64,000 bases of DNA from Deltaproteobacteria bacterium HGW-Deltaproteobacteria-12 (lineage in GTDB: Bacteria > Desulfobacterota > Syntrophia > Syntrophales > Smithellaceae), in the NCBI GenBank assembly GCA_002840565.1, contig PHBK01000001.1, forward strand, positions 290,769-354,768. Direction: 5' to 3'. Positions 17,346 through 25,960 of this stretch are shown piece by piece. Numbering within the stretch: the first letter of the stretch is position 1; every line of letters starts with the position of its first letter. A program made the translations under genes and the position numbers. The notes under the pieces were generated by a model. That model was not told where the DNA came from. It did no database searches and saw only the letters and a list, made by a program, of their open reading frames with translations.

Positions 17346-18782
17346 ATGGCCAACTATCTCCCCTCCGACATTAATACTATCAGCGTTCTGCCGGAAATTG
17401 CTTTGCTTGTATTCGGAACGGTTTTTTTATTCCTGAAAAAAAATACCCCGAAGCTGCCCCGGCTGCTGTCTTCATTATCAATTCTGACGATCTTAGTGCT
17501 GCTGATCTTTCTTCCACTTTTCTGGAATAGGGAAATTATTGGTTTTTCCGGGGCTATTTACCGGAGCAACCCGGCTCTTGTTTTTCAATTTATTATTCTG
17601 CTGGCGGCGTTATTAGCCCTGATTTTTTCAGCTGATTTTCCGGTCGACAATGAGAATCCGGGTGAATATTACTTTCTGATTCTCGTTTGTATTGCCGGTA
17701 TGAGTCTGATGGTAATTTCCCGTAATTTATTGATTGTTTTCTTGGGCATGGAGATTCTTTCACTTGCTCTATACATCCTGACCGGCTTTTTCCGTAAAAT
17801 TCGGGAAGGTATGGAGGCTGCGATAAAATATTTTCTTCTTGGCTCATTTTCCTCCGCGGTTTTCCTTTTAGGGCTTGCTTTTATGTACGGAGCAACGGGA
17901 CAAACACATCTTGATTTCCTTCACCCGGCGATCAAGACATCCCTGGACAAACTGCCGCTTCTTTATGTCGGAGTAATCCTGATAATCACCGGTTTAGGTT
18001 TCAAGATCGCTGCCGCTCCCTTTCATATGTGGGCGCCGGATATTTACGAAGGTGCGCCGGCCAGCATTGCCGCGCTACTGTCCGTTGCGCCCAAAATTGC
18101 CGCTTTGGCGGTAATTTACAACATAGGCATGGTGCTGAATCTTTTTACACCCGACGCATTTATTGCCGTAATAATAACCATGTCGGTTGCCAGTATGATC
18201 ATAGGCAATTTTGCCGCTTTGAAACAATCAAATTTAATCCGGATGCTTGCCTATTCCGGCATCGCTCAAGTCGGCTATATTTTAATCAGTCTTACAGCGC
18301 TGCCCCAGGGCGGCAGAGCAATGCTGTTTTATCTTTTTGTTTATATCTTCATGAACATGGGTGCATTCGGAATTGCAGTTTTACTCACCAGAGAAAAAGG
18401 CGGCAAAGTCAGCATTGATGATTTGGTTGGCCTTGCTTCCAAGAGGCCGCTGCTCGCTTTTGCCATGTCCGTTTTCCTGATTTCACTGGCGGGCGTTCCT
18501 CCGACGGGAGGATTTTTTGCCAAGTTTTATGTTTTCCAGCTTGGCTTGGAAGCCGGCTATCTCTGGGTCGTAATTGTGGCCATTATTGCCACGGTAGTTT
18601 CCGTGTACTATTATTTCCGGATAATTGTGTATATGTATATGAGCGAAAATGAAGATCGTTTGTTTATTCGCAGACAAGGGTTCAGCATTGCCCAGGCAGT
18701 TCTTATGGTCTGTGCATTGCTGCTTTTGCTGTTCGGCATAATCTCCGAGCGACTGCTGAATATTGCAAGGATTGTATTATAA
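17346..18782 (+). CDS. nuoN: NADH-quinone oxidoreductase subunit N
   Basis: 478-residue antiporter-like subunit, last gene of the nuo operon. It has about 14 helices, the LGMEILSLALYIL glutamate helix near 137, AAPFHMWAPDIYEGAP near 222 and AYSGIAQVGYIL near 300. The start follows the nuoM stop by two bases. The operon ends here; a 350-bp gap separates it from the AraC-type regulator and no strong terminator with a T-run is visible right after the stop. Confidence 0.95.
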   Translation: MANYLPSDINTISVLPEIALLVFGTVFLFLKKNTPKLPRLLSSLSILTILVLLIFLPLFWNREIIGFSGAIYRSNPALVFQFIILLAALLALIFSADFPVDNENPGEYYFLILVCIAGMSLMVISRNLLIVFLGMEILSLALYILTGFFRKIREGMEAAIKYFLLGSFSSAVFLLGLAFMYGATGQTHLDFLHPAIKTSLDKLPLLYVGVILIITGLGFKIAAAPFHMWAPDIYEGAPASIAALLSVAPKIAALAVIYNIGMVLNLFTPDAFIAVIITMSVASMIIGNFAALKQSNLIRMLAYSGIAQVGYILISLTALPQGGRAMLFYLFVYIFMNMGAFGIAVLLTREKGGKVSIDDLVGLASKRPLLAFAMSVFLISLAGVPPTGGFFAKFYVFQLGLEAGYLWVVIVAIIATVVSVYYYFRIIVYMYMSENEDRLFIRRQGFSIAQAVLMVCALLLLLFGIISERLLNIARIVL

Positions 18783-19134
18783 GCTTAATTGGTAGTTTTA
18801 CTATTATTGACGACCACTCTTCTGTGCGCTATAGAACAAAAATATGTGCACTGTATGTCAAGAATGATGCTTAAATGTGACATAAAATAATTTACCTTTT
18901 TTTGTAAAGGTGGTAAAATACTGACAGGCAATGCGATATTCAGAAGTGCTTATTGTTTTTAGATATTCTGGTTAAGAGCGTTTGCTGGCTCATATAATCT
19001 TGCGGATCATAATCCATATCAATCTATAATAATGACTGGCCGTAGTTTTTTAATTTATAGAGTTTCTCTACTTTTGGTGTTTGTGATTTTTTTTGCCATT
19101 AATCTATTTATGCTGAAGAAAAGAGGTGCACATA
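18783..19134. other. Intergenic region between nuoN and the AraC regulator
   Basis: A+T-rich and without a credible gene. It holds the shared motif described at 18836-18864 and a small hairpin ACCTTT...AAAGGT (18894-18911) without a following T-run. The Shine-Dalgarno of the regulator (AAGAGG) is at 19121-19126. Confidence 0.6.
18836..18864 (+). promoter_or_regulatory. Candidate AraC-family operator, copy 1
   Basis: A 29-bp block with core TGCACTGTATGTCAAGAA (18847-18864) preceded by ACAAAA. The same block, with core TGCACAGTAAGTCAAGAA, recurs at 20403-20431 upstream of the transporter genes; the cores agree at 16 of 18 bases. Being upstream of both the AraC regulator and its neighbour operon suggests it is the regulator's binding site. 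The distance to the regulator start is about 270 bp. Confidence 0.55.
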
Positions 19135-20094
19135 ATGAAAACCGTTTTTTCCACCATGAATTTAGAGCCAAAAAAGCGTTTTTCCGCATGGCAGGAAGCT
19201 ATATGTGAACACTACTTAAAAGTTGATGTCAACAGTCCCGATCGAGATAATTATGAGGGCTTTATCAGCAAATCAGTTGTTGGGCCTGCTGCGGTGAGTG
19301 ATGTTTTTCTATCACCTCAGGATATCGTGAGAAATCGCCAACACATTGCCCATTTGGATAAAGATTGCTTCTATGTTACATTCCCCTCCAGCGGATCAAT
19401 TGTTGTGGAGCAAAACGGCCAAAGACAGGTTTCCACGCTGGGCACGGCGGTGCTATTCGATACGACGCTGCCCTACCGATTGCGGTGCCGCGATTTTCAT
19501 CAGGCGATGTATGTTGAAATGCCGCGGTCAATGTTAATCGATAGATGTCCGGCGGATAAACTATCGAAAGTCCTCGCTTTGAATTTTGCCGATGGCTTGG
19601 GGTGGGCTTTATCAACATTCTGCGGCTTAATTGCCGCCGATTCCGAGTCATTGGCTCCCGGAATAGCGACGCACGTGGTCAGTGAAATTGCTGATCTTCT
19701 GGCTTTATATATAGATTCCGAATCTGCCCGCAAGCCGGTTGACGAAAAGCTATCCTGCAAATTCCGTCTTCAGTCCCTGAAAACATATATAATCAGCAGA
19801 CTTGATGATCCTGATTTAACTCCCGGTATTATTGCCAGGGAGAACGGAATTTCGCTGCGCTATCTGCATTACTTATTCAAAGTTGGCGGTACATCAGTTT
19901 CGGAGTGGATTCGTGAGCAGAGATTGAAGAGATGTCACCAAAAGCTCACCAGCGCTAAATTTGAAGGAGAGTCAATCACAGCTATTGCCTTCTCTTTGGG
20001 ATTCAATAGTTCTTCTCATTTCACCCGGTTGTTTAAGCAAAAATTCGGCATGACACCGCGATTCGCCCGGCATATAATTGAGCAAAATGAATGA
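19135..20094 (+). CDS. AraC-family transcriptional regulator (AraC-binding-like/NphR type)
   Basis: 319-residue regulator. The N-terminal half (about 1-190) looks like the cupin-like 'AraC-binding-like' domain found in activators such as NphR and FeaR: FSAWQEAICEHY near residue 15 and TFPSSGSIVVEQNGQ near 80. The C-terminal AraC/XylS double helix-turn-helix (about 215-315) ends in SITAIAFSLGFNSSSHFTRLFKQKFGMTPRFAR. ATG 19135 is preferred to GTG 19126 because AAGAGG is eight bases upstream. It is transcribed in the same direction as the ABC importer and CoA genes that follow, and a shared DNA motif lies upstream of both, so it is probably their activator. Effector unknown; relatives often answer to aromatic or amine compounds. 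Confidence 0.9.
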   Translation: MKTVFSTMNLEPKKRFSAWQEAICEHYLKVDVNSPDRDNYEGFISKSVVGPAAVSDVFLSPQDIVRNRQHIAHLDKDCFYVTFPSSGSIVVEQNGQRQVSTLGTAVLFDTTLPYRLRCRDFHQAMYVEMPRSMLIDRCPADKLSKVLALNFADGLGWALSTFCGLIAADSESLAPGIATHVVSEIADLLALYIDSESARKPVDEKLSCKFRLQSLKTYIISRLDDPDLTPGIIARENGISLRYLHYLFKVGGTSVSEWIREQRLKRCHQKLTSAKFEGESITAIAFSLGFNSSSHFTRLFKQKFGMTPRFARHIIEQNE

Positions 20095-20099
20095 ATTCA

Positions 20100-20360
20100 T
20101 CAATTTGCATGTCTGAAAGTCAAGACAAGGATAATTGAAATTTCATATTTCATGTTATGCCGCCATTCCCTTCGCCCTTCGATATCTTCAATGATCCGCA
20201 ATATCTGATCCCGTGCGAGACGAGTGTTAATTCTCCGCGAGCTTGCTCGCGCTATAATGACGTCCATTTCATACCTCGACAGCGAGCCCGCAAGGCGGTT
20301 CATTAATTTGTACATCAGATCTTCTCTACTGCCGCAATTCCGCAGATCAACATAAATCAA
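20100..20360 (-). CDS. Doubtful small ORF, possibly a degraded barstar-like fragment
   Basis: An 86-codon open frame convergent with the AraC gene, TTG start, no clear ribosome site. The first 25 residues (IYVDLRNCGSREDL...) loosely recall the N-terminus of barstar-like proteins, but the rest does not follow the family and contains Arg-rich low-conviction sequence. It may be a decayed gene or chance. Kept only because the gap is otherwise long. Confidence 0.2.
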   Translation of the reverse strand: MIYVDLRNCGSREDLMYKLMNRLAGSLSRYEMDVIIARASSRRINTRLARDQILRIIEDIEGRREWRHNMKYEISIILVLTFRHAN

Positions 20361-20402
20361 TTACGAATGGCTTTTCCAACTTTCCGCCCCCTGCACTAAA
20401 AG

Positions 20403-20431
20403 ACAAAAGTTTATGCACAGTAAGTCAAGAA
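20403..20431 (+). promoter_or_regulatory. Candidate AraC-family operator, copy 2
   Basis: Second copy of the motif at 18836-18864 (core TGCACAGTAAGTCAAGAA at 20414-20431), about 110 bp before the first permease gene. The position suits an AraC-type activator acting on the importer operon. No clear -35/-10 pair was found between it and the gene. Confidence 0.55.
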
Positions 20432-20489
20432 ACATGTTCGACGCTGGTATATATAACCGCATAATAATTCAATTGTCACAGGCACCCGG

Positions 20490-20505
20490 GCAAGCGACTG
20501 CTTGC
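20490..20505. repeat. Small perfect hairpin GCAAGC-GACT-GCTTGC
   Basis: Six-base arms and a four-base loop, about 40 bases before the first permease start. It could form in the mRNA leader; no T-run follows. Confidence 0.3.
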
Positions 20506-20543
20506 GAAACCTAATTGGAACAAAGTCAGAGAGTTAGGAAATC

Positions 20544-21518
20544 ATGATATTGAATAAACTTTCACAAGAGAAAATCGTTATGGGGATTGCGGCGGCGCTT
20601 TTTATAGCATTCTCAGTTACGCTGAAGGGTTTTTTTGTATCCGAGAATCTGTTTGCGCTTGTTCGGAATGTTTCAACACTGGGGATTCTCGCCACGGCCA
20701 TGGCCCTTGTGGTTCTCGGCCGGGGAATTGACCTTTCGATTGTTTCTACGATGGCGATGTCCACTGCCTGGGCTTTTTATCTTGCCGGACATGGTTTTTC
20801 CATTGAAACCGCTTTGATTATGGGGCTTTGTTTTGCGCTGCTGTTTGGCCTGATCAATGGATTGATTATTGCCTATGCGGAGATTCCGGCAATCTTTTGC
20901 ACCCTGGCAATGGGAATCTTTGTTTTTGGTTTCGTCAGGCTCAATCTGATCGATTTTGAAGTTGTTTATATGCCGACAAATGCTTCCGGGATTACCTGGA
21001 TAGCAAACAAATATGTTTTCGGTTTTATACCCATGCCGGTGATATTTTTTATCAGTGTTTTGGCCTTAGCCACTCTTTTTCTGAAGTTCACAAGACCAGG
21101 CCAACAAATCTACTCAATCGGCGATAACCTGGAGGCATCTCGTATAGTTGGAATACCGGTGCGTCCGATAATAGTGCTGCAGTATACGCTGTCTTCTTTT
21201 CTTGGTTACATAGCGGGAATTATTGCGGCCATGACAGTGGTTTCCGTTAATACCCGCCAGGCTACGGGAACATTCATCTATGACGTCCTTCTCGTCGTCG
21301 TCATCGGGGGCATAAGTCTGTCGGGCGGGCGGGGCGGCATCCGCAATGTTATTGTCGGGACGCTCCTGATCGGAGTTCTTTTGAATGGCATGACCATCAT
21401 GGATATCCAATATACTCTGCAAAATGTCATTAAGAGCAGCATCCTACTGCTTGCCCTCATCATAGACAGCCTGTTGAATCCGCGCGATGAGCAAACAGCG
21501 CAACAGGGAGATATCTAA
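20544..21518 (+). CDS. ABC transporter permease, ribose/branched-chain (RbsC/BPD_transp_2) family
   Basis: 324-residue inner-membrane permease with about eight to ten helices. Family signatures are GRGIDLSIVSTMAM near 55, the ...GLINGLIIAYAEIPAIFCTLAMG stretch and the cytoplasmic-loop GDNLEASRIVGIPV that contacts the ATPase, followed by VVVIGGISLSGGRGG. It belongs to the importer that includes the binding protein at 21654, the fused permease at 22762 and the double ATPase at 25961. Two different permeases suggest a heterodimeric pore. It follows the candidate operator by about 110 bp and is the first gene of the operon. Confidence 0.92.
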   Translation: MILNKLSQEKIVMGIAAALFIAFSVTLKGFFVSENLFALVRNVSTLGILATAMALVVLGRGIDLSIVSTMAMSTAWAFYLAGHGFSIETALIMGLCFALLFGLINGLIIAYAEIPAIFCTLAMGIFVFGFVRLNLIDFEVVYMPTNASGITWIANKYVFGFIPMPVIFFISVLALATLFLKFTRPGQQIYSIGDNLEASRIVGIPVRPIIVLQYTLSSFLGYIAGIIAAMTVVSVNTRQATGTFIYDVLLVVVIGGISLSGGRGGIRNVIVGTLLIGVLLNGMTIMDIQYTLQNVIKSSILLLALIIDSLLNPRDEQTAQQGDI

Positions 21519-21653
21519 GGCTTATTTTGCCGCCGAAAGGCGTATTGCCGGAGGTCGCATATAAAAGATCGGTTAAATTTGAAAATTGGGTGAGCGTTTC
21601 TTTGTATGGAAGCGAAATATTTAACAAAACAATAAACAAAAGGAGGGAAGAAA

Positions 21654-22685
21654 ATGAAAAGCATACGGGTAGTTTTAGCTCTTATAGTTTCATTTATCAT
21701 CAGCGCAGCTATGCTTCAGAGCGCCATGGCCGTGGGCATTGATGATCCGGCGCGTCTCGATTATTATAAAGCGCTCAAAGGAAAGAAGATTGCGTTTATC
21801 CCCTGTGCCATGGGGTTTGACCTGACGGAAGGCTGGGCTGCCACCATTAAAAGCATGGCAACTTCAGTGGGAATGGAATTTACGATACGTGATCCGAACT
21901 GGAATATCGATGCCGGAGCGCAGGCTCTTACCTCCCTGATTTCGCAGAAACCGGACGTCATCGTTGTCCATAATCCCGATGTGAATTCTTATGCCAAGCT
22001 TATCCAGAGGGCTGAGCAAGCCGGTATTTACATAATCTCGGTTAATATGAGGTCGAGCAGTGAAAGTTCTGCATTTGTAGGTGTCGACTATACACGTGTC
22101 GGTGAAGTACAGGGAGAAAGAATCGTCAAGTTCTGCGGCAAAGGATCAGGCACGAGCGGCAAGGTGGCAATCGTGCAGGGTGTTATTACGTCGGGAGCCA
22201 GCGGCTTTAATCGTAAAGGCATCGATAATGTCCTTTCCAAACATCCCGAAATAAAAATAGTTGCCGACCAGGCTGCGGATTGGGATGCGACGAAAGCCCG
22301 CAACATTACATCTACTATTCTGCAAGCCAATCCGGACATCTGTGGTGTTATCGGAGGGTGGGATGTCATGGACACAGGCACCGCTGCGGCAGTTCAGGAA
22401 TTTAATAAACGCGCCAAACGGGCAAAGCCCGTATACTTGATTACATCCGGCGGCGGCGCCAAGTTTTCCTGTGACAAAGTCAAGGATGGGACTTTTTCCG
22501 AAGTTGTCTCTTATAATGTTCCCGGCCAGGGCCGCGATATTTTTGCCATGATTTCGTACCTGCTGCAGTCTAAAGTTAAGCCGGGAATGTACAAGGTTTC
22601 TATAATTTCACCATTGACCCTGGTTAATAAACAAACCATAGCCTCCGATTCCTGCTGGGATCCCGCTGAATTAAAAAAGAAGTAA
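21654..22685 (+). CDS. Periplasmic substrate-binding protein (RbsB-like, Peripla_BP_4)
   Basis: 343 residues with a cleavable signal peptide (MKSIRVVLALIVSF...SAMA, cut near residue 26). The type I binding-protein fold shows KKIAFIPCAMGFDLTEGWAATI, KPDVIVVHNPDVNSYAKLIQRAEQAGIYIISVNM and a second lobe with GVIGGWDVMDTGTAAAVQE. AGGAGGGAAGAAA precedes the ATG. It would capture the ligand and deliver it to the two-permease importer around it. The fold is that of sugar-binding proteins, but the neighbouring CoA ligase and lactonase-like genes point away from a simple sugar (inference). A strong hairpin follows the stop. Confidence 0.92.
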   Translation: MKSIRVVLALIVSFIISAAMLQSAMAVGIDDPARLDYYKALKGKKIAFIPCAMGFDLTEGWAATIKSMATSVGMEFTIRDPNWNIDAGAQALTSLISQKPDVIVVHNPDVNSYAKLIQRAEQAGIYIISVNMRSSSESSAFVGVDYTRVGEVQGERIVKFCGKGSGTSGKVAIVQGVITSGASGFNRKGIDNVLSKHPEIKIVADQAADWDATKARNITSTILQANPDICGVIGGWDVMDTGTAAAVQEFNKRAKRAKPVYLITSGGGAKFSCDKVKDGTFSEVVSYNVPGQGRDIFAMISYLLQSKVKPGMYKVSIISPLTLVNKQTIASDSCWDPAELKKK

Positions 22686-22705
22686 AATAAATTATTTGCC
22701 GGAGT

Positions 22706-22726
22706 GCCGGGCCTCAATGGCCCGGC
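22706..22726 (+). terminator. Intraoperonic hairpin after the binding-protein gene
   Basis: GCCGGGCC-TCAAT-GGCCCGGC is a perfect 8-bp G+C-rich stem with a five-base loop, followed a few bases later by GGGATTTTTAAT. Similar hairpins after binding-protein genes act as partial terminators or mRNA stabilisers that raise binding-protein output over the membrane subunits. Confidence 0.6.
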
Positions 22727-22761
22727 CTCAGGGATTTTTAATATTATAAAAGGTATAAAAA

Positions 22762-24882
22762 ATGTCTTTTTACGATAGATTGATAAGGTTTCGTTATGAC
22801 TACCTCCCGGCGCATCTGATCGGCGAAATCCTGACAAAGCGTTGGGCTGATAACTTAATTCCATTTCTGGTGTTAATTAGCGTAATTGCAACATTCGGCA
22901 CAATAATCCCGGATTTTTTCACGATAGGCAGCCTCAGCGACACCACCCGGCAATTAGGCGAATTCGGTATAATTGTAATTGCCATGATGATCGTCATGGT
23001 CTCCGGCGGCATTGATCTTAGCGTCGCCTCCACCTTCGCCCTGGTAAATATGGCAGCGCTCGGGCTGACATCCATTGCGGGCTGGCCGATAGGAGTAGTA
23101 TTTCCGGCGGCTCTGCTGATCGGGGCGCTTGTTGGCCTTGTCAACGGTTTGCTGATCGGCTACATGCGGCTGCGCGCCTTCCTTACAACGCTGGTCACTC
23201 TGGTCATTGTCCGGTCGATTGTGGATTTGGTTTATTTGCGCTATGCCACGGACATGGCGGGTAAATTTCCGGATTCCCCTGCATGGGATTTTCTGGGAGC
23301 AGGGACTCTGCTGCAAATTCCCGTCAGTTTTTGTGCGCTCATAATTGTCGCTGTTGTCGTACATTTAATTATCAGCAGAATGAAGCCCGGCTGGCGCATC
23401 ATGGCGATAGGCGGCGCACGCCGCTCGGCTTATAACGTCGGCATTTTCGTTAAACGGGATATTTGTCTTACTTATGTCGCATCAGGCGTTCTCGTCGCTA
23501 TTGCGGGCTTCCTGTATGCAACAAGACTATCCAGCGTCGGCGCCGATACCGGCGTGGGGCTGGAACTCATGGTGCTCACCGGTGCGGTTGTCGGCGGTAA
23601 TAGTTTGGGTGGAGGCCGAGGTTCGGCGGCAAAGGCGGTTATGGGCGCCCTCACGGTTCTTCTTCTGACCAACGGCTTGATTCGCCTTGGACTGCAAAGC
23701 GGCGCCACTCAGGTATTTCTCGGAGCAATGCTTCTATTTGCCGTAATTGTTGACATCCGGTTCGTCAAAAACCGTTATAAAATATTATCTAAAGTCTATG
23801 TTTCTCCAACCTTTTTCCCTCTTCCACAGGCACAGTCCGCGGAGGCGGGGTCAGGAACACCTTATGCCGCGAATGATCGTCTGCGTGACGTCGAGTTGAT
23901 CGGGCTAGGCGAAATCGATGGACCGGAAGACGTTATTCTGGACAATAATGACGATCTTTATACGGGCAACAGAATAGGCGATATTATTCGTTTCCAAGCC
24001 CCCGATTACAAACGGCACGAAATATTCGCTCATTGCGGCGGCAGGCCGCTGGGGCTCGCCTTTGACAAAAAGGGCAATATTCTGGTTTGCATCGGAGGCA
24101 TGGGGCTTTACAGCATTGGTAAAGACAGATCAATTACTAAACTGACGGATGAAACAAACAGGACTCCCTGGTCGATAATCGACGATTCCCGTCTTAGTCT
24201 TGCCGATGATTTGGATGTGGCGCCTGATGGAAGAGTATTTTTCAGCGAAGCCACAAAACGTTATGAAATGAACGACTGGTCTGTAGATTGTCTGGAAAGC
24301 AGGGGCAACGGACGCATTCTTTGCTATGATCCCTCCACAAGGAAAACAAAAACGATCATTCGGAACCTCGTGTTTCCCAATGGCATCTGTATGGCTCATG
24401 ATAATAATTCATTTTTCTTTGCCGAGACTTGGGGATGCCGGATCAGCCGTTATTGGCTTGCCGGTCCGAAGGCGGGAAAGATAGAAAGAATTCTGCCAAA
24501 CATACCGGGCTATCCGGATAATATTAATCGAGCCTCCGACGGCAATTACTGGCTGGCGCTCGTTGGTGTGCGAACGCCGTCACTTGATCTGGCAATGACA
24601 ATGCCCGGTTTCCGGAAAAGAATGTCGCGCCGAGTAGCAAGTGACGAATGGCTGTTCCCGAACATTAACACAGGTTGTGTGGTGAAGTTTAATGATCAGG
24701 GTGAAGTCCTCGACTCATTTTGGGATCGCGGAGAGAATCATCCCATGGTTACCTCCATGCGGGAACATCGGGGTTACTTATACTTAGGCGGGCTTCATAA
24801 CAATCGCATTGGCCGGATTCGTATCCCCGGAGCGGATGCATCCTGGACAGGCATGAAATCGTATTGGGGAGACCGCGCATGA
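22762..24882 (+). CDS. ABC permease fused to an SMP-30/strictosidine-synthase-like beta-propeller
   Basis: 706 residues in one frame. Residues 1 to about 335 are an RbsC-type permease (GGIDLSVASTFALVN near 76, LVNGLLIGYMRLRAFLTTL near 128, AIGGARRSAYNVGI near 214, GAVVGGNSLGGGRGS near 275). After a Ser/Ala/Gly-rich linker (about 340-370) comes a six-bladed-propeller-like domain (about 370-706) of the SMP-30/strictosidine synthase superfamily: EIDGPEDVILDNNDDLYTG, GRPLGLAFDKKGNI, LADDLDVAPDGRVFFSEAT and FPNGICMAHDNNSFFFAETW. RbsC permeases usually have a cytoplasmic C-terminus, so the propeller should sit on the inner face of the importer (inference). No stop, frameshift or internal ribosome site is seen at the junction. 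The next gene encodes another related propeller. Confidence 0.88.
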   Translation: MSFYDRLIRFRYDYLPAHLIGEILTKRWADNLIPFLVLISVIATFGTIIPDFFTIGSLSDTTRQLGEFGIIVIAMMIVMVSGGIDLSVASTFALVNMAALGLTSIAGWPIGVVFPAALLIGALVGLVNGLLIGYMRLRAFLTTLVTLVIVRSIVDLVYLRYATDMAGKFPDSPAWDFLGAGTLLQIPVSFCALIIVAVVVHLIISRMKPGWRIMAIGGARRSAYNVGIFVKRDICLTYVASGVLVAIAGFLYATRLSSVGADTGVGLELMVLTGAVVGGNSLGGGRGSAAKAVMGALTVLLLTNGLIRLGLQSGATQVFLGAMLLFAVIVDIRFVKNRYKILSKVYVSPTFFPLPQAQSAEAGSGTPYAANDRLRDVELIGLGEIDGPEDVILDNNDDLYTGNRIGDIIRFQAPDYKRHEIFAHCGGRPLGLAFDKKGNILVCIGGMGLYSIGKDRSITKLTDETNRTPWSIIDDSRLSLADDLDVAPDGRVFFSEATKRYEMNDWSVDCLESRGNGRILCYDPSTRKTKTIIRNLVFPNGICMAHDNNSFFFAETWGCRISRYWLAGPKAGKIERILPNIPGYPDNINRASDGNYWLALVGVRTPSLDLAMTMPGFRKRMSRRVASDEWLFPNINTGCVVKFNDQGEVLDSFWDRGENHPMVTSMREHRGYLYLGGLHNNRIGRIRIPGADASWTGMKSYWGDRA

Positions 24883-25955
24883 TAAAGCTGATAGATGAAT
24901 ATTTAGGCCGCGGTGAGTATTCGATTACCGTTCCGCCATTGGATGGAGCGTTAATGCCGAATGAATTACTGGAGGAAACGGAAAAGTTATTAATTGTTGA
25001 TGCTCCGGATTGCCTGGCGCTGATGAATGGCGCGCCGGTCGTATCCAGTCATTCCCAGATCCTGGAAATTGATAACGGTGGCAAAGAGGTCGCCCGGTTT
25101 GATGCGGAGATATCCTGTATGGCGGGATTGCCGGAGGGAGGGCTCGCCGTGGGATTGGCTGATGGCCGGATAGCCATAGTCAACGGACCATACAACGGCA
25201 AAGTCATTGAACCTAATGAAGAAACCAAATGCCCCACGGCGATGCTGGCCGATTCCGGTAATCACTTATTCGTTACCCACGGATCATCTTCCAACCTTTA
25301 CAACGACTGGAAGAAAGATCTTATGGAAAAGAATTCATCCGGATCCTTATGGCGCATCGAAGTTTCCACGGGTGAACAGAAAAAAATCTGCGGCGGCTTA
25401 GCATTTCCCTACGGTATTTACTATGACGGCAAAACATTTATTGTTGCCGAGAGCTGGCGCAGCCGGCTTGTCAAAATATCTTTAGATAAAAGTAAGCCGC
25501 CGGAAGAAGTGCTGGGGCATCTGCCCGGCTATGTCTCCCGGCTTGCCCCGGCTCAAGGCAATGGCATTTGGCTCGCCGTATTTGCTCCGCGCAGTCAATT
25601 GATTGAGTTTGTGCTGCGGGAAAACAGATACCGCAAATTAATGATGCGTCAGATCGAACCCCAATTCTGGGTGGCTCCGACATTGCGAAGCAATAAATCG
25701 TTTCGTGAACCGCTTCAGGCTGGCGGCGTCAAGCACTTAGGAATACTGAAGCCTTGGTCACCGGCCAGATCTTACGGCATGGTTATCCGCCTGGATGACT
25801 GTGATTTCCAGCCGGTCTTAAGCTTACATAGCAGAGCGGACGGGAAAAGACATGGAATCACGAGTTGTCTGGAACATAACGGAAGATTGCTGATGGCCGT
25901 TAAAGGCGACGGTATGGTCGCATCGTATCCAATTGACCGGATTGAAAAGGGATAA
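24879..25955 (+). CDS. SMP-30/strictosidine-synthase-like beta-propeller protein
   Basis: 358-residue soluble protein without signal peptide. Propeller-type repeats are seen in AEISCMAGLPEGGLAVGLADG, CGGLAFPYGIYYDGKTFIVAESW and GHLPGYVSRLAPAQGNGIWLAVF, which parallel segments of the fused propeller upstream (FPNGICMA...FFFAETW and PGYPDNINRASDGNYWLAL). ATG 24879 overlaps the fusion-gene stop as ATGA and has GGGGAG eight bases upstream; a TTG 15 bases earlier is less likely. Members of the superfamily hydrolyse lactones or phosphoesters, or catalyse condensations; the substrate here is unknown. It probably acts with the permease-tethered propeller. Confidence 0.85.
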   Translation: MIKLIDEYLGRGEYSITVPPLDGALMPNELLEETEKLLIVDAPDCLALMNGAPVVSSHSQILEIDNGGKEVARFDAEISCMAGLPEGGLAVGLADGRIAIVNGPYNGKVIEPNEETKCPTAMLADSGNHLFVTHGSSSNLYNDWKKDLMEKNSSGSLWRIEVSTGEQKKICGGLAFPYGIYYDGKTFIVAESWRSRLVKISLDKSKPPEEVLGHLPGYVSRLAPAQGNGIWLAVFAPRSQLIEFVLRENRYRKLMMRQIEPQFWVAPTLRSNKSFREPLQAGGVKHLGILKPWSPARSYGMVIRLDDCDFQPVLSLHSRADGKRHGITSCLEHNGRLLMAVKGDGMVASYPIDRIEKG

Positions 25956-25960
25956 ATAAT

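Noticed and set aside
18894..18911. ACCTTT...AAAGGT hairpin as a nuo terminator
   Set aside because: Loop and T-run arrangement do not fit an intrinsic terminator; it lies more than 100 bases after nuoN.
20461..20510. Second -24/-12 promoter before the importer (GGCACCC...)
   Set aside because: The GG to GC spacing is wrong for sigma-54.
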